A DNA stretch of 64,000 nt from SPJN01 sp965229935 (lineage in GTDB: Bacteria > Pseudomonadota > Alphaproteobacteria > SPJN01): the NCBI GenBank assembly GCA_965229935.1, contig CBDDKB010000002.1, positions 1,054,001 through 1,118,000 of the forward strand, in the 5' to 3' direction. The stretch's first letter is position 1, and every line of letters starts with the position of its first letter. Shown piece by piece: positions 1 to 8,242 of this stretch. Below the pieces are notes generated by a model. That model made no database searches, was not told where the DNA came from, and saw nothing but the letters and a program-made list of their open reading frames with translations. Both the position numbers and the translations under genes were made by a program.

Positions 1-33
1 GCCCTCTAGTTACGAGGAAACGGGAGATGAACA

Positions 34-537
34 ATGGCGAAGGCAAAGGCAAAAAACAAACAGCGTAGCGCAAGCGGTTTGCTTAGCACCGGTACGGTGG
101 CTGAAAACCGCAAGGCGCGCTTTAACTATGAAATCACCGAAACTTTTGATGCTGGTCTATCTCTGACGGGGACGGAGGTAAAAAGCCTGCGTCAAGGCAA
201 GGCCAATATTGCCGAGGCCCATGCCAGCGTTGAAGGTGATCAGATCATCTTGTTGAACGCGGACATCCCTGTCTATGCCATGGGTAATATCCACAATCAT
301 GCGCCGCGTAGACCGCGCCCCTTGTTGCTGCATCGGAAAGAGATTGATCGGCTAGCAGGGGCGGTACAGCGCAGTGGTATGACCCTTGTGCCGATGAAGC
401 TTTACTTCAATGACCGTGGCCTCGCGAAATTGCAGCTCGGCCTCGCCAAAGGTAAAAAGACTGTCGATAAACGCGAAACAGAAAAGAAGCGCGATTGGGA
501 TCGGCAAAAGGCGCGCATCATGCGCGATCGGGGGTAG
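34..537 (+). CDS. smpB: SsrA-binding protein SmpB
   Basis: SmpB binds tmRNA and delivers it to stalled ribosomes for trans-translation. The 167-aa product has the family layout: an OB-fold core (about residues 15-130) containing TGTEVKSLRQGKANI and the NIHNH segment, then a basic tail (KGKKTVDKRETEKKRDWDR) that enters the decoding site. Length is close to the usual 150-165 aa, with an extra lysine/alanine-rich N-terminus (MAKAKAKNKQ). GGGAG at 21-25 precedes the ATG. The next gene starts 3 bp downstream, suggesting co-transcription. In many alphaproteobacteria smpB follows dapA; only nine bases of any upstream gene would be visible here, so that is not tested. tmRNA itself is not in the window. 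Confidence 0.97.
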   Translation: MAKAKAKNKQRSASGLLSTGTVAENRKARFNYEITETFDAGLSLTGTEVKSLRQGKANIAEAHASVEGDQIILLNADIPVYAMGNIHNHAPRRPRPLLLHRKEIDRLAGAVQRSGMTLVPMKLYFNDRGLAKLQLGLAKGKKTVDKRETEKKRDWDRQKARIMRDRG

Positions 538-540
538 GAC

Positions 541-1221
541 ATGGCTGATCAAGAAGATGATTATACGCCCGGATTGCTAGGGCAGCTTAAGGAAGCATTC
601 GTGGGCCGCAAGATGGCGCGCGCCGAACGTGGCCATCTGCTGACTGGTGAATCTGACGAGGCACACAAAAAACGCCTACCTCCCGGACAGCGATTGGTTG
701 AAAACTGGCCTGTGTTGGATTTGGGCATTCAACCGACCGTAACGGCGGATCAATGGACGCTGGACATTAATGGGCATGTCGCGAATCCTGTGACATGGGA
801 CTATGCCACCCTTCAGGCGCAGCCACGTCATGATCAAGTGTGCGACATTCATTGCGTCACAGCGTGGAGCCGTTATGACAATCATTTCGAAGGCGTTTCA
901 ACCGCGCACATTCTTGATCTGGTGAAGCCGACGCCATCCGTTACCCACGTGATTTTTCATGCTTATGATGGTTATACAACCAATGTCACGCTTGATGCCT
1001 TTGGCGCGCCCGATGCCATGATTGCCCATAGTTGGAATGGCAGTCCCTTAACGCGCGAACATGGCGGCCCGGTGCGAATGGTCCTGCCGCAATGGTATTT
1101 CTGGAAAAGCGCCAAATGGATCAAGCGGATCGAATTTGTCGATGCTGATCAGCCCGGCTTTTGGGAAGTGCGTGGTTATCACAATGAGGGTGACCCATGG
1201 TTGGAAGAACGCTACAGTTAA
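541..1221 (+). CDS. Sulfite-oxidase-like molybdopterin oxidoreductase, cytoplasmic type
   Basis: A 226-aa protein of the sulfite oxidase/YuiH-like molybdopterin family. The central segment CDIHCVTAWSRYDNHFEG (residues 101-118) matches the Moco-binding region, with Cys105 in HCVTAWS the probable molybdenum ligand. The region around GPVRMVLPQWYFWKSAKWI fits the rest of the fold. There is no Tat or Sec signal, no membrane segment and no fused heme or dimerisation domain, so it probably acts in the cytoplasm with an unknown electron partner. Substrate is not predictable; true sulfite oxidation is only one option. RBS GTAGGAC lies just before the ATG. It sits 3 bp after smpB and 23 bp before a GFA-fold gene, probably in one transcript. 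Confidence 0.85.
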   Translation: MADQEDDYTPGLLGQLKEAFVGRKMARAERGHLLTGESDEAHKKRLPPGQRLVENWPVLDLGIQPTVTADQWTLDINGHVANPVTWDYATLQAQPRHDQVCDIHCVTAWSRYDNHFEGVSTAHILDLVKPTPSVTHVIFHAYDGYTTNVTLDAFGAPDAMIAHSWNGSPLTREHGGPVRMVLPQWYFWKSAKWIKRIEFVDADQPGFWEVRGYHNEGDPWLEERYS

Positions 1222-1244
1222 CCTGAAAAAACGGGGGAACTGAG

Positions 1245-1658
1245 ATGAGCGATCAAAACAAGTCAGGGTCTTGCCTGTGTGGGCAGATAACTTTTTCTTT
1301 TGATGCAGACCCGATAGGCATGGGCCAGTGTCATTGCCGGGATTGTCAAAAGGTGGCCGGTGGTGCGCCAGGCCATGTAGTCTTGGTGCCAAAAGACAGC
1401 CTATCGGTTAACGGTGAAACTAAATCCATCACCGTGCAGGCGGCGAGTGGGAACGAGGTCGCCCGTGTCTTTTGCCCCAATTGTGGGACACATCTTTGGT
1501 TCGATGGTGGTGATGCCTTGCCATTTTACCCGCTAAAGGTTGGCACATTGGACGACCCGTCTGCCTACAAGCCCGGCGCCGTTCTGTGGACCTCAAGCGC
1601 ACAGCCCTGGCACATCATTCCCGACGACGCCGCGCATTTTGACAGGGATATTGGTTAG
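1245..1658 (+). CDS. GFA (glutathione-dependent formaldehyde-activating/CENP-V) family protein
   Basis: A 137-aa Mss4-like zinc protein of the GFA/CENP-V family. Cysteine motifs are CLCGQ near residues 10-14, CHCRDCQK around 29-36 and CPNCGTHLW around 77-85, the expected two-zinc arrangement. The family was named for the glutathione-dependent formaldehyde-activating enzyme of Paracoccus, but most members have no proven reaction, so only the fold is assigned. RBS GGGGGAACTGAG precedes the ATG. The stop codon overlaps the stop of the convergent uracil-DNA glycosylase by 4 bp. Confidence 0.85.
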   Translation: MSDQNKSGSCLCGQITFSFDADPIGMGQCHCRDCQKVAGGAPGHVVLVPKDSLSVNGETKSITVQAASGNEVARVFCPNCGTHLWFDGGDALPFYPLKVGTLDDPSAYKPGAVLWTSSAQPWHIIPDDAAHFDRDIG

Positions 1659-2323
1659 GCCGCATCCAGCTCGTTGCGAATAGATCTAAAGACATCCGCA
1701 AACATTTCTGATGTCAGTCGTCCTGTGTTCGTGTTGTAGCGACTGCAGTGATAGGAATCGACCATCACAAGTCCTGTGTCGCCCAGTTCATGGCGCGCAT
1801 TATGGGCAAATTTGTAATCGGCTTTGCGTAAGCCGAATGTGGACAGCACCGCATTGTGGGCCAGACTGCCTAGCGCACAAATATGCGAGAGCTTGGGTAG
1901 CGCTGCAATACGCGCCACAAGATAGGGGCGGCAGGCATTAACCTCTTGCCCGATAGGCTTGTTCTGTGGTGGCACGCAGCGCACTGCATTGGTGATCATA
2001 CAATCAACCAGATTTAACCCGTCATCAGCATGTTTGTCATATGTGCCTGTGCTGAACCCGAAATCAGCTAGAGTCGCATAAAGCAAATCACCGGCATAAT
2101 CACCTGTGAAGGGGCGTCCTGTTTGATTGGCGCCCTTTAAGCCCGGTGCAAGCCCGACAATCAGCAGACGCGCATCCTCAGGCCCGAATGAGGGGACAGG
2201 GGCGTTGAAGAAGTCAGGATATTTGGCCGTGTTTTCATCCCGAAATGCCACCAATCGCGGGCAAAGCGGACAATCAACGGGCGGTTCAGGGCCAACACTG
2301 TCGGGGTGTGATTCTTTGCTCAT
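1655..2323 (-). CDS. Family 5 (UDGb-type) uracil-DNA glycosylase
   Basis: Removes uracil, and in family 5 also other deaminated bases, from DNA at the start of base-excision repair. The 222-aa protein carries the family 4/5 iron-sulfur ligands Cys18, Cys21, Cys116 and Cys131. Motif A is GLAPG (57-61) followed by GANQTGRPFTGD (64-75); this lacks the catalytic acid of other families and is typical of family 5. The second catalytic motif HCSRYNTNTGRLT starts near residue 172. RBS AGGAT precedes the ATG on the reverse strand. It is divergent from folK and convergent with the GFA gene. Confidence 0.88.
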   Translation of the reverse strand: MSKESHPDSVGPEPPVDCPLCPRLVAFRDENTAKYPDFFNAPVPSFGPEDARLLIVGLAPGLKGANQTGRPFTGDYAGDLLYATLADFGFSTGTYDKHADDGLNLVDCMITNAVRCVPPQNKPIGQEVNACRPYLVARIAALPKLSHICALGSLAHNAVLSTFGLRKADYKFAHNARHELGDTGLVMVDSYHCSRYNTNTGRLTSEMFADVFRSIRNELDAA

Positions 2324-2368
2324 ATCCTGTCCCTATCAGTTTTGACGAAAAATCGCTATGGATGGGGC

Positions 2369-2905
2369 ATGATTCTGATTGGTATTGGCAGCAATTTGAC
2401 CAGCCCGGCAGGCCCGCCGCCCCAAACCGTTCGCGCGGCTGTGGGGGCAATGGCCCGTCATGGCCTGGCTGTGCGCCGCTGTTCTTCTTTGTGGCACACG
2501 CCGCCATACCCGCGTAGTGCCCAGCCATGGTTCACAAATGCAGTTGTCGAGGTTGCCACGCCCTTATCCGCAGCCCAATTACTTCAAAAATTGCACGATA
2601 TTGAACGCCAATTTGGCCGAAAACGACGGATAAAATGGGCTGCGCGGCCCTTAGACCTTGATTTGCTGGACTATCATGGAACGATTTTGGGGGCAGAGGC
2701 CGATGGGGCTGACCACCTATCTCGACCCTTGATCCTGCCTCACCCGGCACTTGAAAGCCGCAATTTCGTCCTTAAACCCCTTTATGAGATCGCGCCTGCC
2801 TGGCGTCACCCGGTAAGCGGGCGTCGACTCACAGAGATACTTAATTCACTGCCAAAAGCTGAATTGGGGCCGGAAAATATCAAAAAAGGCGCAACTTTCT
2901 GCTAA
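2369..2905 (+). CDS. folK: 2-amino-4-hydroxy-6-hydroxymethyldihydropteridine pyrophosphokinase
   Basis: HPPK transfers pyrophosphate from ATP to 6-hydroxymethyl-dihydropterin in folate synthesis. The 178-aa product begins MILIGIGSNL, the usual first strand of the family. It contains GRKRRIKWAARPLDLDLL, carrying the ATP/Mg-binding DLD, then LPHPALESRNFVLKPL. An in-frame TTG at 2342 would add nine residues (MTKNRYGWG), but the ATG at 2369 matches family N-termini and is preferred. It stands alone between the divergent glycosylase gene and rpoZ; no other folate gene is nearby. Confidence 0.93.
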   Translation: MILIGIGSNLTSPAGPPPQTVRAAVGAMARHGLAVRRCSSLWHTPPYPRSAQPWFTNAVVEVATPLSAAQLLQKLHDIERQFGRKRRIKWAARPLDLDLLDYHGTILGAEADGADHLSRPLILPHPALESRNFVLKPLYEIAPAWRHPVSGRRLTEILNSLPKAELGPENIKKGATFC

Positions 2906-2998
2906 TTTGACGCAGAAATGGGGGGCGGGGCCCCTTGCATCCAATCCTCCCTTTCTTTAGAAACATCCTTCGGATTTGCATAAGTGCAGGAGTGCCAG

Positions 2999-3349
2999 AT
3001 GGCCCGCGTCACAGTTGAAGATTGCGTTGATAAAGTACCGAACCGGTTTGACCTAGTATTGCTTTCAGCAGAACGGGCCCGGGCGATGTCTGCTGGTGCA
3101 GAAATCTTGGTCGATCGCGACAATGACAAGAACCCCGTTGTTGCCCTGCGCGAAATCGCAGACGGTCTGATCAATCCTGATGATCTACGCGAAGATTTGG
3201 TGACCAACCTTCAGGTTCTGTCCGAAATCGAAGAAGCCGACGGCAGCGACGAAATCCAACTGCTGGAAAGCCGCGAAGATGTTGGCGACGCCATGGATCA
3301 AATGTCAGAAGAAGACCTTCTGGCTGCCCTGCAAGGGGGCGACGGCTGA
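2999..3349 (+). CDS. rpoZ: RNA polymerase omega subunit
   Basis: Omega promotes assembly of RNA polymerase and forms part of a ppGpp site in many proteobacteria. The 116-aa product starts MARVTVEDCVDKVPNRFDLVL, the standard omega N-terminus, followed by ALREIADGLI. The acidic tail after residue 65 is typical of longer alphaproteobacterial forms. A GTG at 2984 would add five residues, but AGGAG at 2988-2992 is correctly spaced for the ATG at 2999. A strong intrinsic terminator follows, separating rpoZ from rsh, so the neighbouring (p)ppGpp synthetase probably has its own promoter. Confidence 0.96.
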   Translation: MARVTVEDCVDKVPNRFDLVLLSAERARAMSAGAEILVDRDNDKNPVVALREIADGLINPDDLREDLVTNLQVLSEIEEADGSDEIQLLESREDVGDAMDQMSEEDLLAALQGGDG

Positions 3350-3374
3350 TTTTCCTGCCGGACATAAACCATGC

Positions 3375-3411
3375 AAAGGGCATGCGATCATCTGATCGTG
3401 TGCCTTTTTTT
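3375..3411 (+). terminator. Intrinsic terminator after rpoZ
   Basis: The stem arms are 3375-3390 and 3393-3407. They pair with two G-U wobbles and one bulged G around a short loop, and are followed directly by seven T residues. It would end rpoZ transcription before the rsh start. Confidence 0.8.
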
Positions 3412-3460
3412 ATATCTGCGTTACACTGGCTTGCTGACTTAGGAAAAGGATAGATCCAGC

Positions 3461-5650
3461 GTGATTCGCCAATTTGAACTTGTGGAGCGTGTAAGGGCCT
3501 ATGACCCGCAATGCGATGATGCATTGCTGGACAAGGCCTATGTGTTTGCCATGCGCGCCCACGGTAATCAAAAGCGGGCTAGCGGCGATCCCTATTTCTC
3601 TCACCCGTTGGAGGTTGCGGGGATCCTAACGGACCTAAAGCTTGATACCGCGACCATTGTCACCGCGCTGTTGCACGACACAATTGAAGACACGCTGGCC
3701 ACCCACGAAGAAATTGAGGGACTGTTCGGCAGCGAAATTTGCCAATTGGTCGATGGCGTGACCAAGCTGTCGCAAATCGAACTGTCGGGCGAGGGGACGA
3801 AGCAGGCGGAGAATTTCCGCAAACTATTGGTTGCCATGTCACGAGACATTCGTGTGCTGCTGGTAAAACTTGCTGACCGTTTGCACAATATGCGGACGCT
3901 TCACCATGTGAAGAAAGAAGAAAGCCGCAGGCGCAAGGCGCTTGAAACGATCGAGATTTTTGCGCCACTTGCAGGCCGCATCGGCATGCAGTCCGTGCGT
4001 GAGGAGCTTGAGGACCTTGCGTTTGAACACCTCAACCCATCGGCCCGCAGCTCTATCCAAACGCGCATGCAGTTCTTGGCAGAAGATTCAGGCTTCATCG
4101 TTCATCAGATCGCCAGCCAAGTTGATGAAGCCATGCGCACAGAAGGGATCGAGGCTGAGGTGAGGGGGCGCTCAAAGCGGCCCTATTCAATTTGGCGCAA
4201 AATGCAGCGCAAGGATATTTCGTTTGAGCAATTGTCCGATGTTTTCGGCTTCCGCGTTATCGTTGACCAACCGGGGGATTGTTATCGCGCCCTAGGCGTC
4301 TTGCATGGCCGCTGGCGGACAGTGCCGGGGCGGTTCAAGGATTATATCTCAACCCCCAAGGCAAATGGCTATCAGTCCATTCATACAACTGTTATTGGGC
4401 CGCAACAGCAAAAGGTCGAGGTGCAAATACGCACCGCTGCCATGCATGACTTTGCAGAAAACGGCTTGGCCGCCCATTGGCATTACAAGGATAAGGACGA
4501 AGAAGAAGCATCCGGTATCGCCAATGCCGTGAAGCAGTCAGAGGCTGCTGCTTATCGCTGGCTACGCGGCCTTGTTGAAATGATAGAGGACGCAGAAAGC
4601 CCGGATGAAATGCTGGAACATTCAAAGCTTGAAATGTTCCTAGATCAGGTCTTTTGTTTCACTCCCAAGGGGGATTTGATTGCGCTGCCGTTTGGGGCGA
4701 CGCCGCTTGATTTTGCCTATGCCGTTCACACCAAGGTTGGCGACACTTGTGTTGGCGTCAAGATCAATGGCATACGCAAATCCCTAACGGACAAGTTGAA
4801 CAATGGCGATCAGGTTGAGATCATTCGGTCGGCAACCCAGACCCCTGATCCTGAATGGGAAAATTTAGTGATCACGGGCCGGGCACGATCGGCCATTCGC
4901 CGCTTTGTCCGCCATGAAGAAAAAACCCAATATGTCGCCTTGGGCGAACGTCTATTGCGCATGACTGCGGCGCGTGAAGAGGCAAAGCTGACAGACAAGG
5001 CGTTAAAGCTGGCCGTGTCGCGCACTGACTATGACACGCTGGATGATTTATATGTTGCCTTGGGGCAAGGGAAGATCCCAGCCACTGACGTACTGGCCAT
5101 CATGTTCCCTGCGTTGCGCATCAAATCTGTTGCCCGTCGCTTTATCACGGGGGAACGCGTCCAACCTGATGAAAGTGCTGCGATACCGATTAAGGGGCTG
5201 GTGCCGGGCCTTGCTGTGCATTTTGCCCCATGCTGCCATCCGCTGCCCGGTGACCGGATTGTCGGCATCGTGCAGGAGGGGCGCGGCGTCATGGTCCACA
5301 CAATTGATTGCCAAAACCTTGTCAGACACGACACGCCTGAAACCAACAGATCAGACGCTTGGCTTGACCTGAAGTGGCATGATGATGCCGAAACACAGGA
5401 AGCCAGCCCCCATATCGGGCGCGTACGGGTTGAATTGGTGAATGAGCCGGGCGCACTTGGCGAGTTTTGTGCCATGATTGCCAAGGCGGGGTGCAACATT
5501 TTTAATTTAAAGATTACAGGCCGCGCAGAAGATGTGTTTGAGCTGATTGTGGATTTGCAGGTCCGCGATGTTCGTCATTTGATGGACGCGTTGACCAGCG
5601 TCAAAACACTTGATGTTGTCAGCCAAATCGAACGCATTCGCGGCGAGTAA
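3461..5650 (+). CDS. rsh: Bifunctional (p)ppGpp synthetase/hydrolase (RSH)
   Basis: The long RSH enzyme that makes and degrades (p)ppGpp during starvation; most alphaproteobacteria have only this copy. At 729 aa it has the full order. The HD hydrolase domain carries His48, HD at 72-73 and ED at 76-77. The synthetase domain (about 240-350) has RFKD at 291-294, the RXKD form found in bifunctional enzymes, and YQSIHTTV. A TGS domain (about 392-455), a Cys/His-containing zinc-finger-like stretch (HFAPCCHPLPGD) and a C-terminal ACT domain (about 650-729) follow. Start is GTG at 3461, with AGGAAAAGGA upstream. Both active sites look intact. It lies between rpoZ and pyrE as in many relatives. Also annotated relA/spoT. 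Confidence 0.97.
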   Translation: MIRQFELVERVRAYDPQCDDALLDKAYVFAMRAHGNQKRASGDPYFSHPLEVAGILTDLKLDTATIVTALLHDTIEDTLATHEEIEGLFGSEICQLVDGVTKLSQIELSGEGTKQAENFRKLLVAMSRDIRVLLVKLADRLHNMRTLHHVKKEESRRRKALETIEIFAPLAGRIGMQSVREELEDLAFEHLNPSARSSIQTRMQFLAEDSGFIVHQIASQVDEAMRTEGIEAEVRGRSKRPYSIWRKMQRKDISFEQLSDVFGFRVIVDQPGDCYRALGVLHGRWRTVPGRFKDYISTPKANGYQSIHTTVIGPQQQKVEVQIRTAAMHDFAENGLAAHWHYKDKDEEEASGIANAVKQSEAAAYRWLRGLVEMIEDAESPDEMLEHSKLEMFLDQVFCFTPKGDLIALPFGATPLDFAYAVHTKVGDTCVGVKINGIRKSLTDKLNNGDQVEIIRSATQTPDPEWENLVITGRARSAIRRFVRHEEKTQYVALGERLLRMTAAREEAKLTDKALKLAVSRTDYDTLDDLYVALGQGKIPATDVLAIMFPALRIKSVARRFITGERVQPDESAAIPIKGLVPGLAVHFAPCCHPLPGDRIVGIVQEGRGVMVHTIDCQNLVRHDTPETNRSDAWLDLKWHDDAETQEASPHIGRVRVELVNEPGALGEFCAMIAKAGCNIFNLKITGRAEDVFELIVDLQVRDVRHLMDALTSVKTLDVVSQIERIRGE

Positions 5651-5681
5651 TCATTTCGCTTTATGAGGGAGGAGATAGACC

Positions 5682-6272
5682 ATGATGGATCAGACACAGG
5701 TGATGGATGAGTTTCGCGCAGCAGATGCCTTGTTAGAGGGGCATTTCATTTTGTCCTCAGGCATGCGCAGCTCAGTCTATCTGCAATGTGCCCGTGTTCT
5801 GATGGACCCTGAGCGTGCAGGGCGGTTGTGCGCTGCCTTGGCTGAGAAAGTGCGGTCTACAATCTCTGACCCAATTGACATCGCTGTTGCCCCGGCAATG
5901 GGCGGGGTCATTGTTGGGTATGAGCTTGCCCGTCAATTGGGCGTACCGGGTATCTTTACAGAACGTGTGGAGGGGGAGTTCCAATTCCGCCGTGGATTTG
6001 CGCTCGATCCCGGGGCCAAAGTGGTTATGGTCGAAGATGTCGTCACAACGGGCCTATCATCTCGCGAATGTATTGAGGCAATTACCAAAGCAGGCGGTGA
6101 AGTTGTGGCCGCTGCCAGCCTGGTTAATCGGTCTGGCGGCAAGGCGGATGTTGGCGTCCCTCTCATATCCTTGCTGGAGATTGATGCCCCCATCTATAAA
6201 CCTGAGGATGTCCCTGCGGAACTTGCCGCGATTGAGGCTGTAAAGCCCGGTTCTCGCGGCCTGAAAGCTTAA
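5682..6272 (+). CDS. pyrE: Orotate phosphoribosyltransferase
   Basis: Adds phosphoribose from PRPP to orotate, giving OMP in de novo pyrimidine synthesis. The 196-aa protein has the PRPP-binding loop VVMVEDVVTTGLSS near residues 110-125 and the orotate-side hood SSGMRSSVYLQCARVL near the N-terminus. GAGGGAGGAG precedes the double ATG (5682/5685). It follows rsh by 31 bp. In related genomes pdxJ, acpS and lepB often come next; here that block lies about 55 kb away in reverse orientation. Confidence 0.96.
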   Translation: MMDQTQVMDEFRAADALLEGHFILSSGMRSSVYLQCARVLMDPERAGRLCAALAEKVRSTISDPIDIAVAPAMGGVIVGYELARQLGVPGIFTERVEGEFQFRRGFALDPGAKVVMVEDVVTTGLSSRECIEAITKAGGEVVAAASLVNRSGGKADVGVPLISLLEIDAPIYKPEDVPAELAAIEAVKPGSRGLKA

Positions 6273-6364
6273 AAATCTGCGCGATATCGCTTGCACGAAT
6301 GTCGCAGGCTTTGTATCCCTGTCCCCATCGTTATTGTTATTTTTCGAAACAGGAGGGGACCGAT

Positions 6365-7495
6365 ATGGGACCGTTGCAAGGTGTTAAAATTGTAGAAATC
6401 GCAGGTATTGGCCCGGGCCCTTATTGCGCCATGATGCTGGCTGATATGGGTGCAGATGTTGTCCGCGTTGACCGTAAGGCGGCGGCAGGCTCAGGCTCAA
6501 AGCATGAAATTTTGAACCGCAACCGTCGGTCTATCGCCGTTGATCTGAAAAACCCTGAGGGCGTTGAAACTGTCCTTAAACTTATCGAAGAAGCAGACGG
6601 TTTGATTGAAGGCTTCCGTCCCGGTGTGATGGAACGGCTTGGCCTTGGCCCTGATGTCTGTCTTGAGCGGAACCCCAAACTTGTATTCGGTCGCATGACA
6701 GGGTGGGGCCAATATGGTCCCTTGGCCCATGCTGCTGGCCATGACCAAAACTATATCGCTATTACCGGCACATTGAATGCCATTGGCCGCAAGGGTGAAC
6801 GCCCGGTCGTGCCGTTGAACCTTGTTGGTGATTTCGGTGGCGGCGGCATGATGCTGGCATTCGGTCTTGCCTGCGGCATTATCGAGGCACGCACATCAGG
6901 AAAGGGGCAGGTGATTGACGCTGCCATGACTGATGGTGCTGCTGTTCTGTCCAGCATGATGTGGGGCTTCCGCTCAGCTGGGATTTGGACGAATGAGGCA
7001 GAAGACAATATGCTCGACGGGGCAGCGCATTTCTATGACACTTACGAATGTAAGGATGGGAAATATGTGTCCATCGGGTCAATTGAACCGCAATTCTATG
7101 CCTTGCTGCGTGAACATACAGGGCTGACCGACGATCCCGATTTTGACGCGCAAATGGACAAGTCAAAATGGCCGGAACTGAAGGATAAGCTGGGTGCGGT
7201 TCTGAAGACAAAAACCCGTGATGAATGGACCGAGATTATGGAAGGCACTGATGTGTGCTTTGCCCCCATTCTTAGCTGGGATGAAGCGCCCAACCACCCC
7301 CACAATAAAGAACGCGGCACATTCGTTGAGATTGACGGTGTGATGCAGCCCGCGCCTGCGCCGCGTTTCAGCCGCACATCACCTGAAATCAGCCGCGCGC
7401 CAACCGTTGCCGGGGCTGATAATGATGACGTCCTGTCCGATTGGGGCTTTTCAGCCGATGTGATTGAAGCACTGAAGGGTTCAGGCGCAATCTAA
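6365..7495 (+). CDS. Alpha-methylacyl-CoA racemase (class III CoA-transferase fold)
   Basis: A 376-aa CaiB/BaiF-fold protein most like alpha-methylacyl-CoA racemase, which epimerises 2-methylacyl-CoA esters so that both isomers can enter beta-oxidation. Supporting segments are GHDQNYIAITGTL, which carries the family's catalytic His, and YVSIGSIEPQFYALL, characteristic of the racemase branch rather than formyl- or carnitine-CoA transferases. AGGAGGGGA just upstream fixes the ATG at 6365; an upstream in-frame ATG at 6299 would add an unlikely leader. The stop overlaps the next gene's start by one base (TAATG), so the histidine phosphatase gene is probably translationally coupled. Confidence 0.88.
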   Translation: MGPLQGVKIVEIAGIGPGPYCAMMLADMGADVVRVDRKAAAGSGSKHEILNRNRRSIAVDLKNPEGVETVLKLIEEADGLIEGFRPGVMERLGLGPDVCLERNPKLVFGRMTGWGQYGPLAHAAGHDQNYIAITGTLNAIGRKGERPVVPLNLVGDFGGGGMMLAFGLACGIIEARTSGKGQVIDAAMTDGAAVLSSMMWGFRSAGIWTNEAEDNMLDGAAHFYDTYECKDGKYVSIGSIEPQFYALLREHTGLTDDPDFDAQMDKSKWPELKDKLGAVLKTKTRDEWTEIMEGTDVCFAPILSWDEAPNHPHNKERGTFVEIDGVMQPAPAPRFSRTSPEISRAPTVAGADNDDVLSDWGFSADVIEALKGSGAI

Positions 7496-8223
7496 TGGGT
7501 TTTTTGAAAGACACGATTTCCCGTCGGCGCATCTATTTGATGCGCCACGGGCATGTGGACTATTTTCAGGAACCTGAAGACGGGTCCGAACTTGATACAA
7601 CACAGGTTAACCTGACCCCGCGCGGTCAGGATGAGGCAAAGAAAGCAGGCATAGCCCTAGCCAACATTCCCTTCGACAAGGCGATTTGTTCGGGCTATCC
7701 ACGGACCTATCAAACTGCCCAAGGCGTGTTGAACGGCCAGCCTGACAGCACGCGGCCTGAACTTGAAATCGACGCGGACTTGGTAGAGCTTCACGCAGGT
7801 GACTTCAATATCGGCCATTTGCTGACTGAACATTCCCTGACAGCAGCGATGCGCAAAGCCTTTCGCCAGGCGCAAGATGTTAGCGGCACATTTGGTGAAG
7901 GTGGTGAAAGCTTTGACGAGGCCCAGACACGGGCCGCACGCGGCATCATGCGTCTGATCGACGACACAAGCTGGACGCAGGCGCTTGTGGTGGCGCATGA
8001 GGGGATCAATCGCGTGATCCTGTCTTGGATCGCAGCAGGCGACACATCAATCATGGGTGCCTTGGAACAGGATCTGGCATGTTTCAATATTATTGATGTT
8101 GATCATGCAGAAGATGGCAGCCTATCCAGCCTGACGTTGAAAGCGATCAATGTCACCGGGTGGAATGCGCCAAAGGATGGGATGAACCGCCTGTCACTTG
8201 AAGAAATTTTTCATCGCGACTGA
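7495..8223 (+). CDS. Histidine phosphatase (phosphoglycerate mutase-like) family protein
   Basis: A 242-aa member of the histidine phosphatase superfamily. The phosphorylated histidine lies in LMRHGH (Arg17-His18-Gly19); the second catalytic His is in VVAHEGINR, and the conserved Arg is in GYPRTYQT. The family includes phosphatases of sugars, nucleotides and proteins, so the substrate cannot be assigned. It overlaps the racemase stop by one base and is followed 19 bp later by a hydroxyacid dehydrogenase, suggesting a three-gene operon for a CoA-linked catabolic pathway. That link is inference. Confidence 0.85.
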   Translation: MGFLKDTISRRRIYLMRHGHVDYFQEPEDGSELDTTQVNLTPRGQDEAKKAGIALANIPFDKAICSGYPRTYQTAQGVLNGQPDSTRPELEIDADLVELHAGDFNIGHLLTEHSLTAAMRKAFRQAQDVSGTFGEGGESFDEAQTRAARGIMRLIDDTSWTQALVVAHEGINRVILSWIAAGDTSIMGALEQDLACFNIIDVDHAEDGSLSSLTLKAINVTGWNAPKDGMNRLSLEEIFHRD

Positions 8224-8242
8224 TTTTGGTAAGGAGCGCGCC

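Noticed and set aside
1..9. Tail of an upstream gene (codons ending in TAG), possibly dapA
   Set aside because: Only two codons and a stop would be visible, so the gene cannot be supported from sequence.
6299..6364. N-terminal extension of the racemase from an upstream ATG
   Set aside because: The extension is Cys/aromatic-rich and unlike the family, and a strong RBS lies directly before the ATG at 6365.
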